Assembly: GCA_026986575.1 (NCBI GenBank)
Contig: JALSOH010000004.1
Span: 310,001-374,000 of the forward strand
Length of the DNA: 64,000 nt
Origin: Thermoproteota archaeon
GTDB lineage: Archaea; Korarchaeota; Korarchaeia; Korarchaeales; Korarchaeaceae
Reading direction: 5' to 3'
Each line of letters starts with the position of its first letter. Within the stretch, counting starts at the first letter, position 1. Below the pieces are notes generated by a model. It was given only the letters and a program-made list of their open reading frames with translations, did not search any database and was not told the origin of the DNA. A program made the position numbers and the translations under genes. This document shows positions 1 to 8,495 of the stretch, piece by piece.

Positions 1-147
1 GCTGGCAGCCGTCACTGCGTAAAGCATGACCAATATAGTCACGTGAGTGATGTAGTCCCCAGCCAGAGGAACGGGTATCAGCAAGATTAGAGCAATCAGA
101 TAATACTTGGAGATTTCCGTAACCACATCCTTAGTGATCCCAAGCAT
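1..147 (-). CDS. livM: Branched-chain amino acid ABC permease LivM, N-terminal part (runs off window)
   Basis: Only the first 49 codons are inside the window; the gene continues past base 1. The product begins MLGITKDVV and then a hydrophobic stretch (YYLIALILLIPVPLAG) followed by a second one (VTILVMLYAVTAAS), which is the usual start of LivM-type permeases. Its ATG at 147 shares one base with the TAA of the upstream livH (TAATG), so the two are translationally coupled, with GGAGG a few bases before. Known role: LivM and LivH form the membrane channel of the HAAT-family importer. The assignment rests on the short N-terminus plus the livK-livH context. Confidence 0.8.
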   Translation of the reverse strand, partial: MLGITKDVVTEISKYYLIALILLIPVPLAGDYITHVTILVMLYAVTAAS

Positions 148-1064
148 TACTTCCTCCCCCCTCCTAGGATGCCTTCTGGCCTGACCCAGAGCACTATGAT
201 CATTATCACGAAAGCCACGACCTGCTTATACTCAGTTCCTAGAAACAGTCCTCCCAAGCTCTCAGCTAGGCCGATGAGAAAGCCTGCCAAGATGCTTCCA
301 ATTACGTTCCCCATGCCTCCCGTGATCACGACTACGAAGGCCTTAGCGACCACATCCAGACCCATGGTCGGATATACATTGTAAATGGGTCCAAGAATGC
401 CGCCAGCGAGCGCGGCTAGTCCCGTAGATAGAAACATGGTGATGTCGTATATCCTGTATATGTTCACCCCTACAAGCATTGCCGCTGATGGGTTCTGGGC
501 CGTTGCTCTTATTGCTCTACCCGTCTTAGTGAACTTGAGGAAAGCATACAGCCCAACAAGCGTTGCTATGGCCACCACAAATGCTATTAGCCTAGCCAAA
601 CTGAATGATAACCCTCCAGGCAGCTTGATTATGTGCTTGGTCAGAGGGCTGGGTATGGAGATCGGTATGGGTCCCCACAAGACTAGCGCCAGATCCACGA
701 AGAGTATGCTGAGACCTATGGTGAGCATGATGAACTTCAGATCTTGGAAGTAGAAAGCTGCGGCACCCTTAGCCTCTTTCAGCTCCTCATACAGGGACTT
801 GAACAGTAGCTTGTTTATGGCTATACCGACCGCTCCGACGGCGATGGCCGCTAGAGGAGCCAAGATGAACGGATCTCCTCCTATTAATGTAACGAAGGTG
901 TAAGTGAAGTAAGCCCCCAGCATGTAGAACTCTCCATGCGCGAAGTTGCTCAATCTCATGACCCCGAATATCATTGTGAGGCCGACGCCTATCACTCCGT
1001 AGATGCCACCTATCATCAGGCCGAAGAGTATCTGCTCTAGGAGCTCCATGGGCTGTATTACCAC
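147..1064 (-). CDS. livH: Branched-chain amino acid ABC transporter permease LivH
   Basis: The 305-residue membrane protein is the normal length for LivH. It opens with QILFGLMIGGIYGVIGVGLT, the hallmark of the family, has about eight hydrophobic segments and ends with a typical VRPEGILGG tail. The GTG at 1064 has GGGATGA upstream; an in-frame ATG at 1049 (MELLEQ) is an alternative. It sits between the binding protein livK (43 nt upstream) and livM (one-base overlap), so the three are one minus-strand unit. Known function: import of leucine, isoleucine, valine or related amino acids across the cytoplasmic membrane. The ATPases LivG and LivF are not visible and may follow livM outside the window. 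Confidence 0.93.
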   Translation of the reverse strand: MVIQPMELLEQILFGLMIGGIYGVIGVGLTMIFGVMRLSNFAHGEFYMLGAYFTYTFVTLIGGDPFILAPLAAIAVGAVGIAINKLLFKSLYEELKEAKGAAAFYFQDLKFIMLTIGLSILFVDLALVLWGPIPISIPSPLTKHIIKLPGGLSFSLARLIAFVVAIATLVGLYAFLKFTKTGRAIRATAQNPSAAMLVGVNIYRIYDITMFLSTGLAALAGGILGPIYNVYPTMGLDVVAKAFVVVITGGMGNVIGSILAGFLIGLAESLGGLFLGTEYKQVVAFVIMIIVLWVRPEGILGGGRK

Positions 1065-1107
1065 GGTTCATCCCTTCCCAAAAGGAAAAAGTGGAAATGA
1101 GGGTTGA

Positions 1108-2313
1108 TCAGCCACCGTAAAGCTTCTCTGGAGGTATGTACTCTCCCTGCTTATCCGACGGTGGGTAAAGGATGACTCTCTTGAGTTTCCCTCCCACTTT
1201 CTGTACTTGAACGAGCAGTACCTTGGTCTGGGCCTGGCCTTTCTCATCGAAGTATATGGTTCCTTGGGCTCCCTCGAACTTGAGAGATCTTATGGCATCA
1301 GCCACTTTATCGACATCCCATGTACCCGCTTTCTCAACGCCCAGCTTGAACGCCAAGAAGGCGTCCCAGACCCCAGCTGCGTACATCGCGGGGTTCCTTC
1401 CCCATCTCTCTCTGAACTTCTTGACGAACTCAGCTGCAGCAGGCCTCTTAGATGTGGGCTCGAAGTAACTCACATGAACTAGCCCAAGAGCGTCGTCATC
1501 CGCCAGCTGTAGGAACTCATCGCTGGTCACTCCGCCTAGCATGACGAATTGCTTGTAGAGGCCTATCTCGTGAGCCTGCCTGAGTATGTTGGCGGCATCC
1601 CTTATGTTAGCGACGACGAATATCACATCAGGATTGGCTGCCTTTATCTTGGATAGCTGCGATGTGAAGTCAGTCGATCCCTTGTCAAAATACTCCTCTG
1701 CAACTATCTTGACTCCCTTCGACTTGGCCCGATCTCCCCATATTTTGAGCCCCTCTCTTCCATAATCGTCATTCACACCCAGCATTGCAGCAGTCTTGGG
1801 TTTCAGATGCTCCACTACCCAATCAGCGTTCTGCGTTGTCTGCATCCACTGATTAGCGCAAGTCCTGAATGTGTACTTGTATCCCTGCTCCGTTATCTTA
1901 GTAGCTACTGAGACTGGGACGAACAGAAGCTTCTTAGCCTCCATGATCGAAGGCTGAACAGCTAAAGTAACCGTAGAACAGTACTCTCCAAATACGGCGT
2001 ATACGTTCTCCTGAGTGAGAAGCCTCTGGACTGCCGCGGTCGCCTTGGTGGGATTGCACTCGGTATCTTCTATAACTAACTCAACCTTCTTACCCAATAT
2101 TCCTCCCTGCTTGTTTATCTCATCAACAGCAAGGATAGCTGCCTGCTTCATATCCAAACCATGCTCAGCCAATCCACCGGTCAAAGGAGCTATTAAACCG
2201 ACTTTCACGGTTCCACCAGCAGTAGGACCAGTCTGGGTCAGATAGAATGCGGCGGCCACGATCACGATGAGGGCTACAACAACGATAACTAATACATTCT
2301 TACTGAGAGCCAT
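1108..2313 (-). CDS. livK: Branched-chain amino acid ABC transporter substrate-binding protein
   Basis: The 401-residue protein starts with a short basic end and one strongly hydrophobic segment (residues 5-27), read here as an uncleaved anchor or signal, followed by a type I periplasmic-binding fold: VKVGLIAPLTGGLAEHG, AVDEINKQGGILGKKVEL and the later DVIFVVANIRDAANILRQA are family hallmarks. It would bind the amino acid outside the cell and deliver it to LivH/LivM. It is first in the minus-strand liv unit. TTTTAAAG lies about 30 nt upstream and GGGGAG sits 4 nt before the ATG. Ligand choice (Leu/Ile/Val or another small acid) cannot be read from sequence alone. Confidence 0.93.
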   Translation of the reverse strand: MALSKNVLVIVVVALIVIVAAAFYLTQTGPTAGGTVKVGLIAPLTGGLAEHGLDMKQAAILAVDEINKQGGILGKKVELVIEDTECNPTKATAAVQRLLTQENVYAVFGEYCSTVTLAVQPSIMEAKKLLFVPVSVATKITEQGYKYTFRTCANQWMQTTQNADWVVEHLKPKTAAMLGVNDDYGREGLKIWGDRAKSKGVKIVAEEYFDKGSTDFTSQLSKIKAANPDVIFVVANIRDAANILRQAHEIGLYKQFVMLGGVTSDEFLQLADDDALGLVHVSYFEPTSKRPAAAEFVKKFRERWGRNPAMYAAGVWDAFLAFKLGVEKAGTWDVDKVADAIRSLKFEGAQGTIYFDEKGQAQTKVLLVQVQKVGGKLKRVILYPPSDKQGEYIPPEKLYGG

Positions 2314-2341
2314 ACGCTCCCCTACTAATCCAGAGAAGTTA

Positions 2342-2350
2342 CTTTTAAAG
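2342..2350 (-). promoter_or_regulatory. TATA box of the liv operon
   Basis: On the minus strand the sequence CTTTAAAAG lies about 30 nt before the livK ATG, and GGGGAG sits between. This fits an archaeal TATA element with a short SD-bearing leader. The rest of the 291-nt gap up to 2604 is AT-rich. It holds a possible plus-strand TATA (GATATAATGC, 2571-2580) and a G6 SD run at 2591-2596 for the next gene; I see nothing else in it. Confidence 0.55.
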
Positions 2351-2604
2351 ATTGATAGTTTAAATGTGCCATCTCATATTCAAGAGCCCTCAGGTCTCCC
2401 TGTTTCTGAAAAAGATGCTTACAATTGGAATATAACCACGTAATACTATACGCGCGCGGTCATTCTGGTAGGAGTTGACAACGCATACCGACGAATTACG
2501 TACTTGATTTGTGGGCGTCAATGAACTAGAGAAGTTATCTCTCGTAGAAAAGTTCTTAGCTTAGCTAACTGATATAATGCATACCAATCAGGGGGGATTT
2601 TCGT

Positions 2605-3546
2605 ATGGCATTATTCGATCTGAGAGGTAGGGATTTCATCACCACAAGGGACTTCACGAGGGAGGAGCTGGAGTACCTTATCCAGATGTCCATGGATCTG
2701 AAGAAGATGTGGTACTCTGGGATAAGGGTTAAGCCCTTGGAGGGGAAAGCTGTTGCTCTCCTGTTTAAGAAGCCCTCTACCAGAACCAGAAACTCATTTC
2801 AGGCAGCTGTTTACCGGTTAGGTGGCTTTTCCGTTTACATGAGGCCTGACGAGCTCCAGCTCAAGAGGGGTGAACCCGTAAAGGATACGGCGAGGGTTCT
2901 CGACAGGTATTATGACGCCCTTGTCATAAGGACCTTCGGTCAGGACGAGATAGAGGAGTACGCTAAGTGGATGAGGAACCCCGTCGTTAATGCGCTCTCC
3001 GACGAGGAACATCCCTGCCAGGCCATGGCCGACCTCATGACCATAAAGGAGAAGTTCGGTTACTGGGAGGGACTCAAGATCGTCTACACTGGTGACGTGT
3101 GGAATGTGGCGCACTCCTTGATCGCCACCGCGCCCGTGTTCGGGATGGATCTGACCCTAGCAGTCCCCCCCGGGTACGAGCCACTGGAGGAGATATGGAA
3201 GTTCGCGGAGCAGGAGGCCGCGAGGAGGGGGACCAAGCTCGAGATAGTCCACAACCTCAAGGAGGCCGTTAAAGGCGCGGATGTGGTCTATGCCAATACT
3301 TGGTGGAGCATGGGCAAGCCGGAGGAGACCAAGGAGAAGAGGAAGAAGGATTTCGCTCCCTTTACAGTCACGCCTGAGGTCATGAGCTTGGCGAAGGAGC
3401 ATGCGATATTCATGCACTGCCTGCCCGCGTACAGGGGCAACGAGATGACTGACGAAGTTATAGAGGGCAGGTGGTCTGTGGTATTCGATCAGGCCGAGAA
3501 CAGGCTTTGGACTGAGGCCGCGATTCTCGCGGCCATCATAAGGTGA
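2605..3546 (+). CDS. argF: Ornithine carbamoyltransferase
   Basis: The 313-residue product carries every carbamoyltransferase signature: the carbamoyl-phosphate site KKPSTRTRNSF (about residues 55-65), DEEHPCQAMADL (the HPCQ motif, about residue 135), the DVWNVAHS region and HCLPAYRGNE near the C-terminus, which is the ornithine-site HCLP motif. It joins carbamoyl phosphate and ornithine to make citrulline, or runs in reverse in catabolism. The ATG follows a GGGGGG SD by eight bases. Carbamate kinase begins about 30 nt downstream on the same strand, so the pair could either make ATP from citrulline or feed carbamoyl phosphate into arginine synthesis. No arginine deiminase is visible here. Confidence 0.95.
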   Translation: MALFDLRGRDFITTRDFTREELEYLIQMSMDLKKMWYSGIRVKPLEGKAVALLFKKPSTRTRNSFQAAVYRLGGFSVYMRPDELQLKRGEPVKDTARVLDRYYDALVIRTFGQDEIEEYAKWMRNPVVNALSDEEHPCQAMADLMTIKEKFGYWEGLKIVYTGDVWNVAHSLIATAPVFGMDLTLAVPPGYEPLEEIWKFAEQEAARRGTKLEIVHNLKEAVKGADVVYANTWWSMGKPEETKEKRKKDFAPFTVTPEVMSLAKEHAIFMHCLPAYRGNEMTDEVIEGRWSVVFDQAENRLWTEAAILAAIIR

Positions 3547-3580
3547 TACCCCCACTCCCAATTTTTCGAGAGTGATGCCT

Positions 3581-4516
3581 ATGGACAGACTGATCACGAT
3601 AGCCCTCGGAGGCAACGCTCTCCTTCAATACGGTCAGAAGGGGACCTTCGAGGAGCAGCTGGCTAATGCTAGAAGGACGAGTAAGCAGCTGGTGGAACTC
3701 CTCAGGAGGGGATACAGGTTGGTCATCACCCACGGTAATGGGCCCCAAGTAGGTGCCATACTCCTCCAACAGGAAGCGGCTACCGACCAAGTCCCTCCCA
3801 TGCCCCTCCACGCCTGCGGAGCTATGAGCCAAGGGCTCATAGGATACATGATCCAACAGTCTATGATAAACGAGCTCAAGAGAGCTGGGATGGATGTACC
3901 TGTCGCCACAGTGGTCACTCAGGTACTCGTAGATAGGGAAGATCCGGCGTTTCAGAACCCAACCAAGTTCATCGGACCGTGGTATCCTGAAGAGGAGGCG
4001 AAGCTCAAGGAGGAGCAGGGGTGGGTTATGAAGTACGATGTAGGCAAGGGTTGGCGGAGAGTTGTACCCTCTCCGGATCCCATAGGACAGGTGGAAATAG
4101 AAGCGATCAGGAGGATGGTGGAAGCGGGAATAGTGGTGATAGCATCTGGAGGGGGAGGGATCCCCGTCGTCGACGATGGAGAATACGAGGGAGTGGACGC
4201 TGTAATCGATAAGGACCTAGCTGGCGAGAGACTGGCCACCTCGCTGAATGCCGACCTCTACATGATACTCACTGACGTGGAGAAGGTAGCGATAAACTTC
4301 AAGAAGCCCAACCAGAGATTCTTGGATGTCATGACGCTGGAAGAGGCCAAGAGATATTATGAGGAGGGACACTTCCCACCGGGGAACATGGGTCCCAAGG
4401 TCAAAGCTGCCATGAGGTTCGTGGAGAGGACAGGCAGGGAAGCCATAATAACGAGCTTGGACAAGGTCATTGAAGCGCTGGAAGGCAAGACGGGTACCAG
4501 AATACTCCCAAAATAA
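3581..4516 (+). CDS. arcC: Carbamate kinase
   Basis: The 311-residue protein shows the amino-acid-kinase fold signatures of carbamate kinase: ITIALGGNALLQ at the N-terminus, VITHGNGPQVG (about residue 50), VIASGGGGIPVV, the DKDLAGERLA element and GNMGPKVKAAMRF near the end. It interconverts carbamoyl phosphate plus ADP with ammonia, CO2 and ATP. Earlier in-frame starts exist (GTG 3572, ATG 3575); ATG 3581 is preferred because AGTGAT then sits at SD distance and the protein starts just before the first beta strand. It follows ornithine carbamoyltransferase directly and is likely cotranscribed with it. Confidence 0.95.
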   Translation: MDRLITIALGGNALLQYGQKGTFEEQLANARRTSKQLVELLRRGYRLVITHGNGPQVGAILLQQEAATDQVPPMPLHACGAMSQGLIGYMIQQSMINELKRAGMDVPVATVVTQVLVDREDPAFQNPTKFIGPWYPEEEAKLKEEQGWVMKYDVGKGWRRVVPSPDPIGQVEIEAIRRMVEAGIVVIASGGGGIPVVDDGEYEGVDAVIDKDLAGERLATSLNADLYMILTDVEKVAINFKKPNQRFLDVMTLEEAKRYYEEGHFPPGNMGPKVKAAMRFVERTGREAIITSLDKVIEALEGKTGTRILPK

Positions 4517-4526
4517 ATTTAGGGGC

Positions 4527-5810
4527 TTAAAGCCCCAAGACATCCTCATATCCCTTCAGGTCCAGCAACCCATGTCCGGAGAAGTTGAAGAGTATAACCT
4601 TCTCCTCACCCTCTTCTTTAGCCTTCAGCGCCTCATCTATTGCCGCTTTCACCGCGTGGGTAGTTTCCGGAGCTGGGATCAGACCTTCAGTCATGGCAAA
4701 TATCTTCCCGGCCTTAAACACGTCCTCTTGTGGGTAAGCAACTGACTTGATCACTCCCTTGGACTTCAGAAGGCTCACCGTCGGAGCGGCACCGTGATAC
4801 CTCAGACCACCAGCGTGTATAGGTGGCGGCACGAAGTCATGCCCGAGTGTGAACATCTTGATGAGAGGAGTCACCCCAGCGCTGTCTCCGAAGTCATACC
4901 TGTACTCCCCCTCCGTAAGTGAGGGAGACGCCCTCGGCTCCACTGCTATAACCTCGTACTCCTCCCTTCCACTTAGTATCTCCTCTATGAAGGGGAAAGT
5001 GAGCCCAGCGAAGTTGCTCCCGCCCCCAACACATCCTATGAGCACATCTGGCTTCTCGCCCAAGATTTCCATCTGTTTCTTGGCTTCTAGTCCTATTACT
5101 GTCTGATGCAGTATCACGTGATTTAGAACGCTTCCCAGCGAGTACTTCGCTTTCTCGTCCTTCATCGCCGTCTCTATTGCCTCACTTATGGCTATGCCTA
5201 AGGAGCCTGGGTGGTTCGGGTCCTGTTCAAGGTACTTCCTGCCGATTTCGGTTCTGTCGCTCGGCGATGGGACGATATCCGCGCCGTAGAGTTTCATAAC
5301 TAGCTTTCTATAGGGCTTCTGTTGGTACGAGATCCTGACCATGAAAACTAGGGCCCTCAATCCCATCATCGAAGTCGCGTAGGACAGCGCACTTCCCCAC
5401 TGCCCCGCACCCGTCTCGGTCGTCAGGTACTCAAGACCCTCCTTGGCGGCACAGAAGGCCTGCACTAATGCGGTGTTCAGCTTGTGGCTTCCTGTCGGAG
5501 TCACATCCTCTCTCTTGTAGTATATCTTAGCCGGAGTCCTAAGATATTCCTCCAATCTCTTGGCCCTGTACAGGGGTGTGGGCCTACCGATCCTCACGTA
5601 AAACTCCCTGAGCTCCTCGGGTATCTTGATGTACCTCTCCTTGGAGAACTCCTGATCCACACACTCCTTCGGGAATAAGGGGTAGAAATCCTTAGGTCCC
5701 AGTGGCTCCTTCGTCGCTGGATGGATGGGTGGCGGTAGATCGGGCAGATCTGAGACTATGTTATACCAATAGGTAGGTATCTCCTCTTGGCTGAGATCTA
5801 CCCTTATCAT
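4527..5810 (-). CDS. trpB2: Tryptophan synthase beta chain, TrpB2 type
   Basis: The 427-residue PLP enzyme has the TrpB2 N-terminal extension (roughly the first 95 residues, including [21 protein letters not shown]). The PLP lysine is in [21 protein letters not shown] follows, and the glycine-rich phosphate loop is [12 protein letters not shown]. It condenses indole with serine; family knowledge says TrpB2 often acts without TrpA, as an indole salvage enzyme or on O-phosphoserine. No trpA or other trp gene is nearby, which fits that view. The SD GGGAGGTG lies just before the ATG. It is convergent with carbamate kinase and divergent from the MFS gene. Confidence 0.93.
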   Translation of the reverse strand: MIRVDLSQEEIPTYWYNIVSDLPDLPPPIHPATKEPLGPKDFYPLFPKECVDQEFSKERYIKIPEELREFYVRIGRPTPLYRAKRLEEYLRTPAKIYYKREDVTPTGSHKLNTALVQAFCAAKEGLEYLTTETGAGQWGSALSYATSMMGLRALVFMVRISYQQKPYRKLVMKLYGADIVPSPSDRTEIGRKYLEQDPNHPGSLGIAISEAIETAMKDEKAKYSLGSVLNHVILHQTVIGLEAKKQMEILGEKPDVLIGCVGGGSNFAGLTFPFIEEILSGREEYEVIAVEPRASPSLTEGEYRYDFGDSAGVTPLIKMFTLGHDFVPPPIHAGGLRYHGAAPTVSLLKSKGVIKSVAYPQEDVFKAGKIFAMTEGLIPAPETTHAVKAAIDEALKAKEEGEEKVILFNFSGHGLLDLKGYEDVLGL

Positions 5811-6067
5811 CTGAGTACACCTCCCTCTGAGGAACTGGACGGGTCACTGGACGATCCGGATGTGGCATGGAACGCGGGCATGATGACAATTGCCTTAGAC
5901 AAGGAGAGAGGAGATCTCTTCAGAGGTCTCTCAAGGCCAAACTAGATCCCCCATACTTGCACCCCCTAGAACGGGTTGGGTCGGGGGACCTTCAACAGTT
6001 AAAAGCATTACTGTACAGGGAACTCCGCACAGGTTGCTGGATCCCGATCTCCAAGGAGGCATTCGAT
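5811..6067. other. 257-nt divergent intergenic region between trpB2 and the MFS gene
   Basis: An open frame runs through here in phase with the MFS gene from 5867, but its translation is charged, soluble and unlike any MFS N-terminus, so I treat it as non-coding. It holds a G/C-rich inverted repeat (GATCCCCC near 5944 facing GGGGGACC near 5983) that could fold in an RNA leader. It also has a possible TATA (GTTAAAAGC, about 5999) and the MFS SD AAGGAGG at 6053-6059. I found no tRNA fold or C/D-box pattern. Confidence 0.4.
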
Positions 6068-7363
6068 ATGGAGAAGCGGAATATCATAATACTCTCACTG
6101 GTTGGATTCGTCATATCCCTGGGATTCGGTGCTATATCTCCAATCCTCCCCTACTACGTGGTCTACTTGGAGGGAGGGATAACTGAGCTCCCCGAGGAAC
6201 TGGGCGTCATCGAGCATGCCTCCCAGTACGCCGTGGAGTATGGTCTGATGATGTCCGCGTTCATGCTAACCCGGGCCTTCTTCGCTAGGTACTTCGGCTC
6301 CCTCAGCGATAGAGTTGGAAGGAAGAAGTTGATAACAGCAGGCTCGATCATATATTCGCTTCTGGCCTATGCGTACATCCTTTCCTCGAGCGTTTACGAC
6401 CTTTATGCTATCAGAGGCCTTCAGGGAATTGCTTCAGCCATGGTCTGGCCCGTCGCCGAGGCATTGCTGATGGACAGCGTTCCGAGCGGGATGAGGGGGA
6501 GATCCATGGCGATATACATGACCTTGACGAATCTAGCAATGATTGGGGGTCCAGCCATAGGCGTGGGTATCTACAAATTAGGTATCCACATATTGGGGAT
6601 AAGAGAGGTTGAACAGGCGCTCAAGTTCCCTTTCATCGGCTTAGCGTTTATATCGGCGTTCTCCATTCTCTTCTCTTTACTACTCAAAGAAGATAGAGTG
6701 GAACTCGCTAAAAAGGCGATGGATTCGCTCAGAGCAGATGTCAGACCTCCCAAATCCATCAGAAGAAGCATAAACACGATTTATGTTATGGCATTGGCTA
6801 ACGGATTTGCGATGGGATTCATAGCCCCAATAATGAGCCTCTACATAATACAATTCATTTCGTCGGACCCGGCCGCAATTGCAGTGGTCACCACGATCTC
6901 TGGGCTCTTTGGATTAGCAGCTGCCTACCCTGGAGGGAGGTTGAGTGACAGATTTGGGCGGAAACCACTGATCTTGATAGCTGGGGTCTTCTCACGTCTC
7001 ATGACCCTGCTTATACCCACCGCTAGAGATGTCGAGGGACTCACAGTCATATCCACCATCAGATCCGTCGCATTCAACATGTACATACCCTCGTTTAGAG
7101 CGCTCCAGGCTGATATAGCCCCAAAGAGCATAAGGGGGAAGGTGTTCGGGACAGTGCAAGCTATGTTCAATGTTGGAGCGGTTTTGGGACCGATAGTTGG
7201 CGGCCAGCTCTACAAAGACTTCGCTCCTCGGATCATACAGGTTGGGGGTATCGTCCTACCGGGTGCCGCGCTATCTTTCATAGCCAGCGCTTCCATCGGA
7301 TTGTTCAGTCTGCTATTGTTCGCTCTGTTCGTGGAAGAGCCAGCTAATCCCCAAGGACAGTAA
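6068..7363 (+). CDS. Major facilitator superfamily transporter
   Basis: The 431-residue protein has about 12 hydrophobic segments in two halves. The MFS signature loop between helices 2 and 3 reads GSLSDRVGRKK, and the equivalent in the second half is GGRLSDRFGRKP. A proline-rich first helix (FGAISPILPYYV) is typical of drug/proton antiporter-like MFS proteins. Start: ATG 6068 follows AAGGAGG by eight bases; the 67 codons upstream in frame do not look like a transporter and are excluded. The substrate cannot be inferred. Its 3' end overlaps that of the convergent YjbQ gene by 20 nt. Confidence 0.88.
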   Translation: MEKRNIIILSLVGFVISLGFGAISPILPYYVVYLEGGITELPEELGVIEHASQYAVEYGLMMSAFMLTRAFFARYFGSLSDRVGRKKLITAGSIIYSLLAYAYILSSSVYDLYAIRGLQGIASAMVWPVAEALLMDSVPSGMRGRSMAIYMTLTNLAMIGGPAIGVGIYKLGIHILGIREVEQALKFPFIGLAFISAFSILFSLLLKEDRVELAKKAMDSLRADVRPPKSIRRSINTIYVMALANGFAMGFIAPIMSLYIIQFISSDPAAIAVVTTISGLFGLAAAYPGGRLSDRFGRKPLILIAGVFSRLMTLLIPTARDVEGLTVISTIRSVAFNMYIPSFRALQADIAPKSIRGKVFGTVQAMFNVGAVLGPIVGGQLYKDFAPRIIQVGGIVLPGAALSFIASASIGLFSLLLFALFVEEPANPQGQ

Positions 7364-7748
7364 CTATTACCTTTCTAGTGCGTGGATGGGTGTCCACTTC
7401 AACCCATATGATGCTCTGCCAAGTTCCCAATGCTAGAGATCCGCCGATCACAGGGAACACCTTACTGGGTTCCATTAGGATGGATCTGAGATGGGAATGC
7501 GCATTTATAGGGTGCTTGTATCCAGCGCCACGGGGGATGATCCTCTCAAGGGCCTCACTTAAATCCTCTAGCAGGGATGGATCGTTCTCGTTGATTATAA
7601 TGGCCCCGGTAGCGTGGGGCGCAAAGACCACGGCTATTCCATCTCTAATTCCGCTCTTCTCAACTATCTCCTGAACATTATCTGTTATATCGATGAAGTT
7701 GATCTCCCCGCCCGTCTTGAATGAGAAGGTAGATGTAACTACCTTCAA
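7344..7748 (-). CDS. YjbQ / UPF0047 family protein
   Basis: This is a 134-residue conserved protein. Family marks are FAPHATGAIIINEND, NAHSHLRS and the end LGTWQSIIWVEVDTHPRTRKV. Members have a conserved metal site of histidines (HATG, HSH) and some show thiamine-phosphate-synthase-like activity, but the real role is unsettled. Start: the frame is open to an ATG at 7847, but that part overlaps the divergent gene and does not belong to the family. A TTG at 7748 with GAGGTGA just upstream gives the usual start KVVTSTF, and I use it. This removes the apparent overlap with the next gene. Confidence 0.87.
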   Translation of the reverse strand: MKVVTSTFSFKTGGEINFIDITDNVQEIVEKSGIRDGIAVVFAPHATGAIIINENDPSLLEDLSEALERIIPRGAGYKHPINAHSHLRSILMEPSKVFPVIGGSLALGTWQSIIWVEVDTHPRTRKVIVTVLGD

Positions 7749-7793
7749 GGTCCACTCACCTCGCACCCAAAACGCGGTAAAATGTAAATCTTC

Positions 7794-8495
7794 ATGGGGG
7801 TTCCACAGCCTGTGGGGCTGAGGGAAGAGGCTCTGAGGAGCATCCACCTCCTAGTGAGCGGTAGATGGGACAGGATCCCAGACAGCCTCCTCTCATACTT
7901 CGAGGAGGAGCTAGGAGGGGAGGACCCATGCGGAGACCCAGTTGGAGTGGCCTTTCTCCTCATAAAACTCGGGGTGAGCCCCGAGAAAGCGATAGCGCTC
8001 CTCGATTGGAAGGATTTCGAGGGATTATGCGAGAGAGGACTTCAAATATCCGGATTTTCCACTAAGAGAGGTCTTCGATTCACACTACAAGGAAAGAGGT
8101 ATGAGATAGATGTAGTGGCTTCCGACAATGAGGTGACACTGGCTCTCGATTGCAAGATGTGGTCGAAGGGAAGCTCTCCCAAGGTTTACAAAATACTTGA
8201 GGCTACCGAGCACCAATATATGAGGACAATAGCCCTGAAACAAGCTATTGAACGACGCTTATTAGAGGATGTTCATCCAAAGCCAGGACATGGTGTCCTA
8301 GTACCGTGTGTCGTCACTTGGCTAGATTTCGGCACCAAACTATCTAAATCAGGTGTCCCCATAGTCCCGATTTCCAAGTTCCCTTCCTTCGTGAACGACA
8401 TCAGATCCTTCTTAGAAGGGATAGCTGCCTTGGAGGCCAATTTCAGGGTTAAGATTGGGAGAGAAGCTTCCTCACAGCATCGGTTACCCCTCTGA
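7794..8495 (+). CDS. PD-(D/E)XK (restriction-endonuclease-like) family protein
   Basis: The 233-residue protein has no close family name I can give, but residues about 95-125 read FTLQGKRYEIDVVA, a gap, then LALDCKMW. This is the D-x(n)-(D/E)-x-K core of a PD-(D/E)XK nuclease, with Asp in EIDVV and Asp-Cys-Lys as the second half. The N-terminal 80 residues look helical (possibly a helical or DNA-binding extension), with LLIKLGVSPEKAIALLDW. No methyltransferase or helicase is adjacent, so a classical restriction role is not indicated. The ATG is 46 nt from the divergent YjbQ start. The 3' end overlaps convergent hisS by 47 nt. Confidence 0.6.
   Translation: MGVPQPVGLREEALRSIHLLVSGRWDRIPDSLLSYFEEELGGEDPCGDPVGVAFLLIKLGVSPEKAIALLDWKDFEGLCERGLQISGFSTKRGLRFTLQGKRYEIDVVASDNEVTLALDCKMWSKGSSPKVYKILEATEHQYMRTIALKQAIERRLLEDVHPKPGHGVLVPCVVTWLDFGTKLSKSGVPIVPISKFPSFVNDIRSFLEGIAALEANFRVKIGREASSQHRLPL

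Noticed and set aside
5867-5990. Possible C/D-box RNA (ATGATGA near 5880)
   Set aside because: No D-box (CTGA) or second box pair follows at proper distance.
5867-6067. In-frame N-terminal extension of the MFS transporter (67 residues)
   Set aside because: The extra residues are charged and unlike any MFS start; ATG 6068 has a strong AAGGAGG at the right distance and begins directly before the first helix.
7803-7815. Short perfect palindrome CCACAG-C-CTGTGG
   Set aside because: It lies inside codons of the PD-(D/E)XK gene, is short, and does not recur nearby; probably chance.
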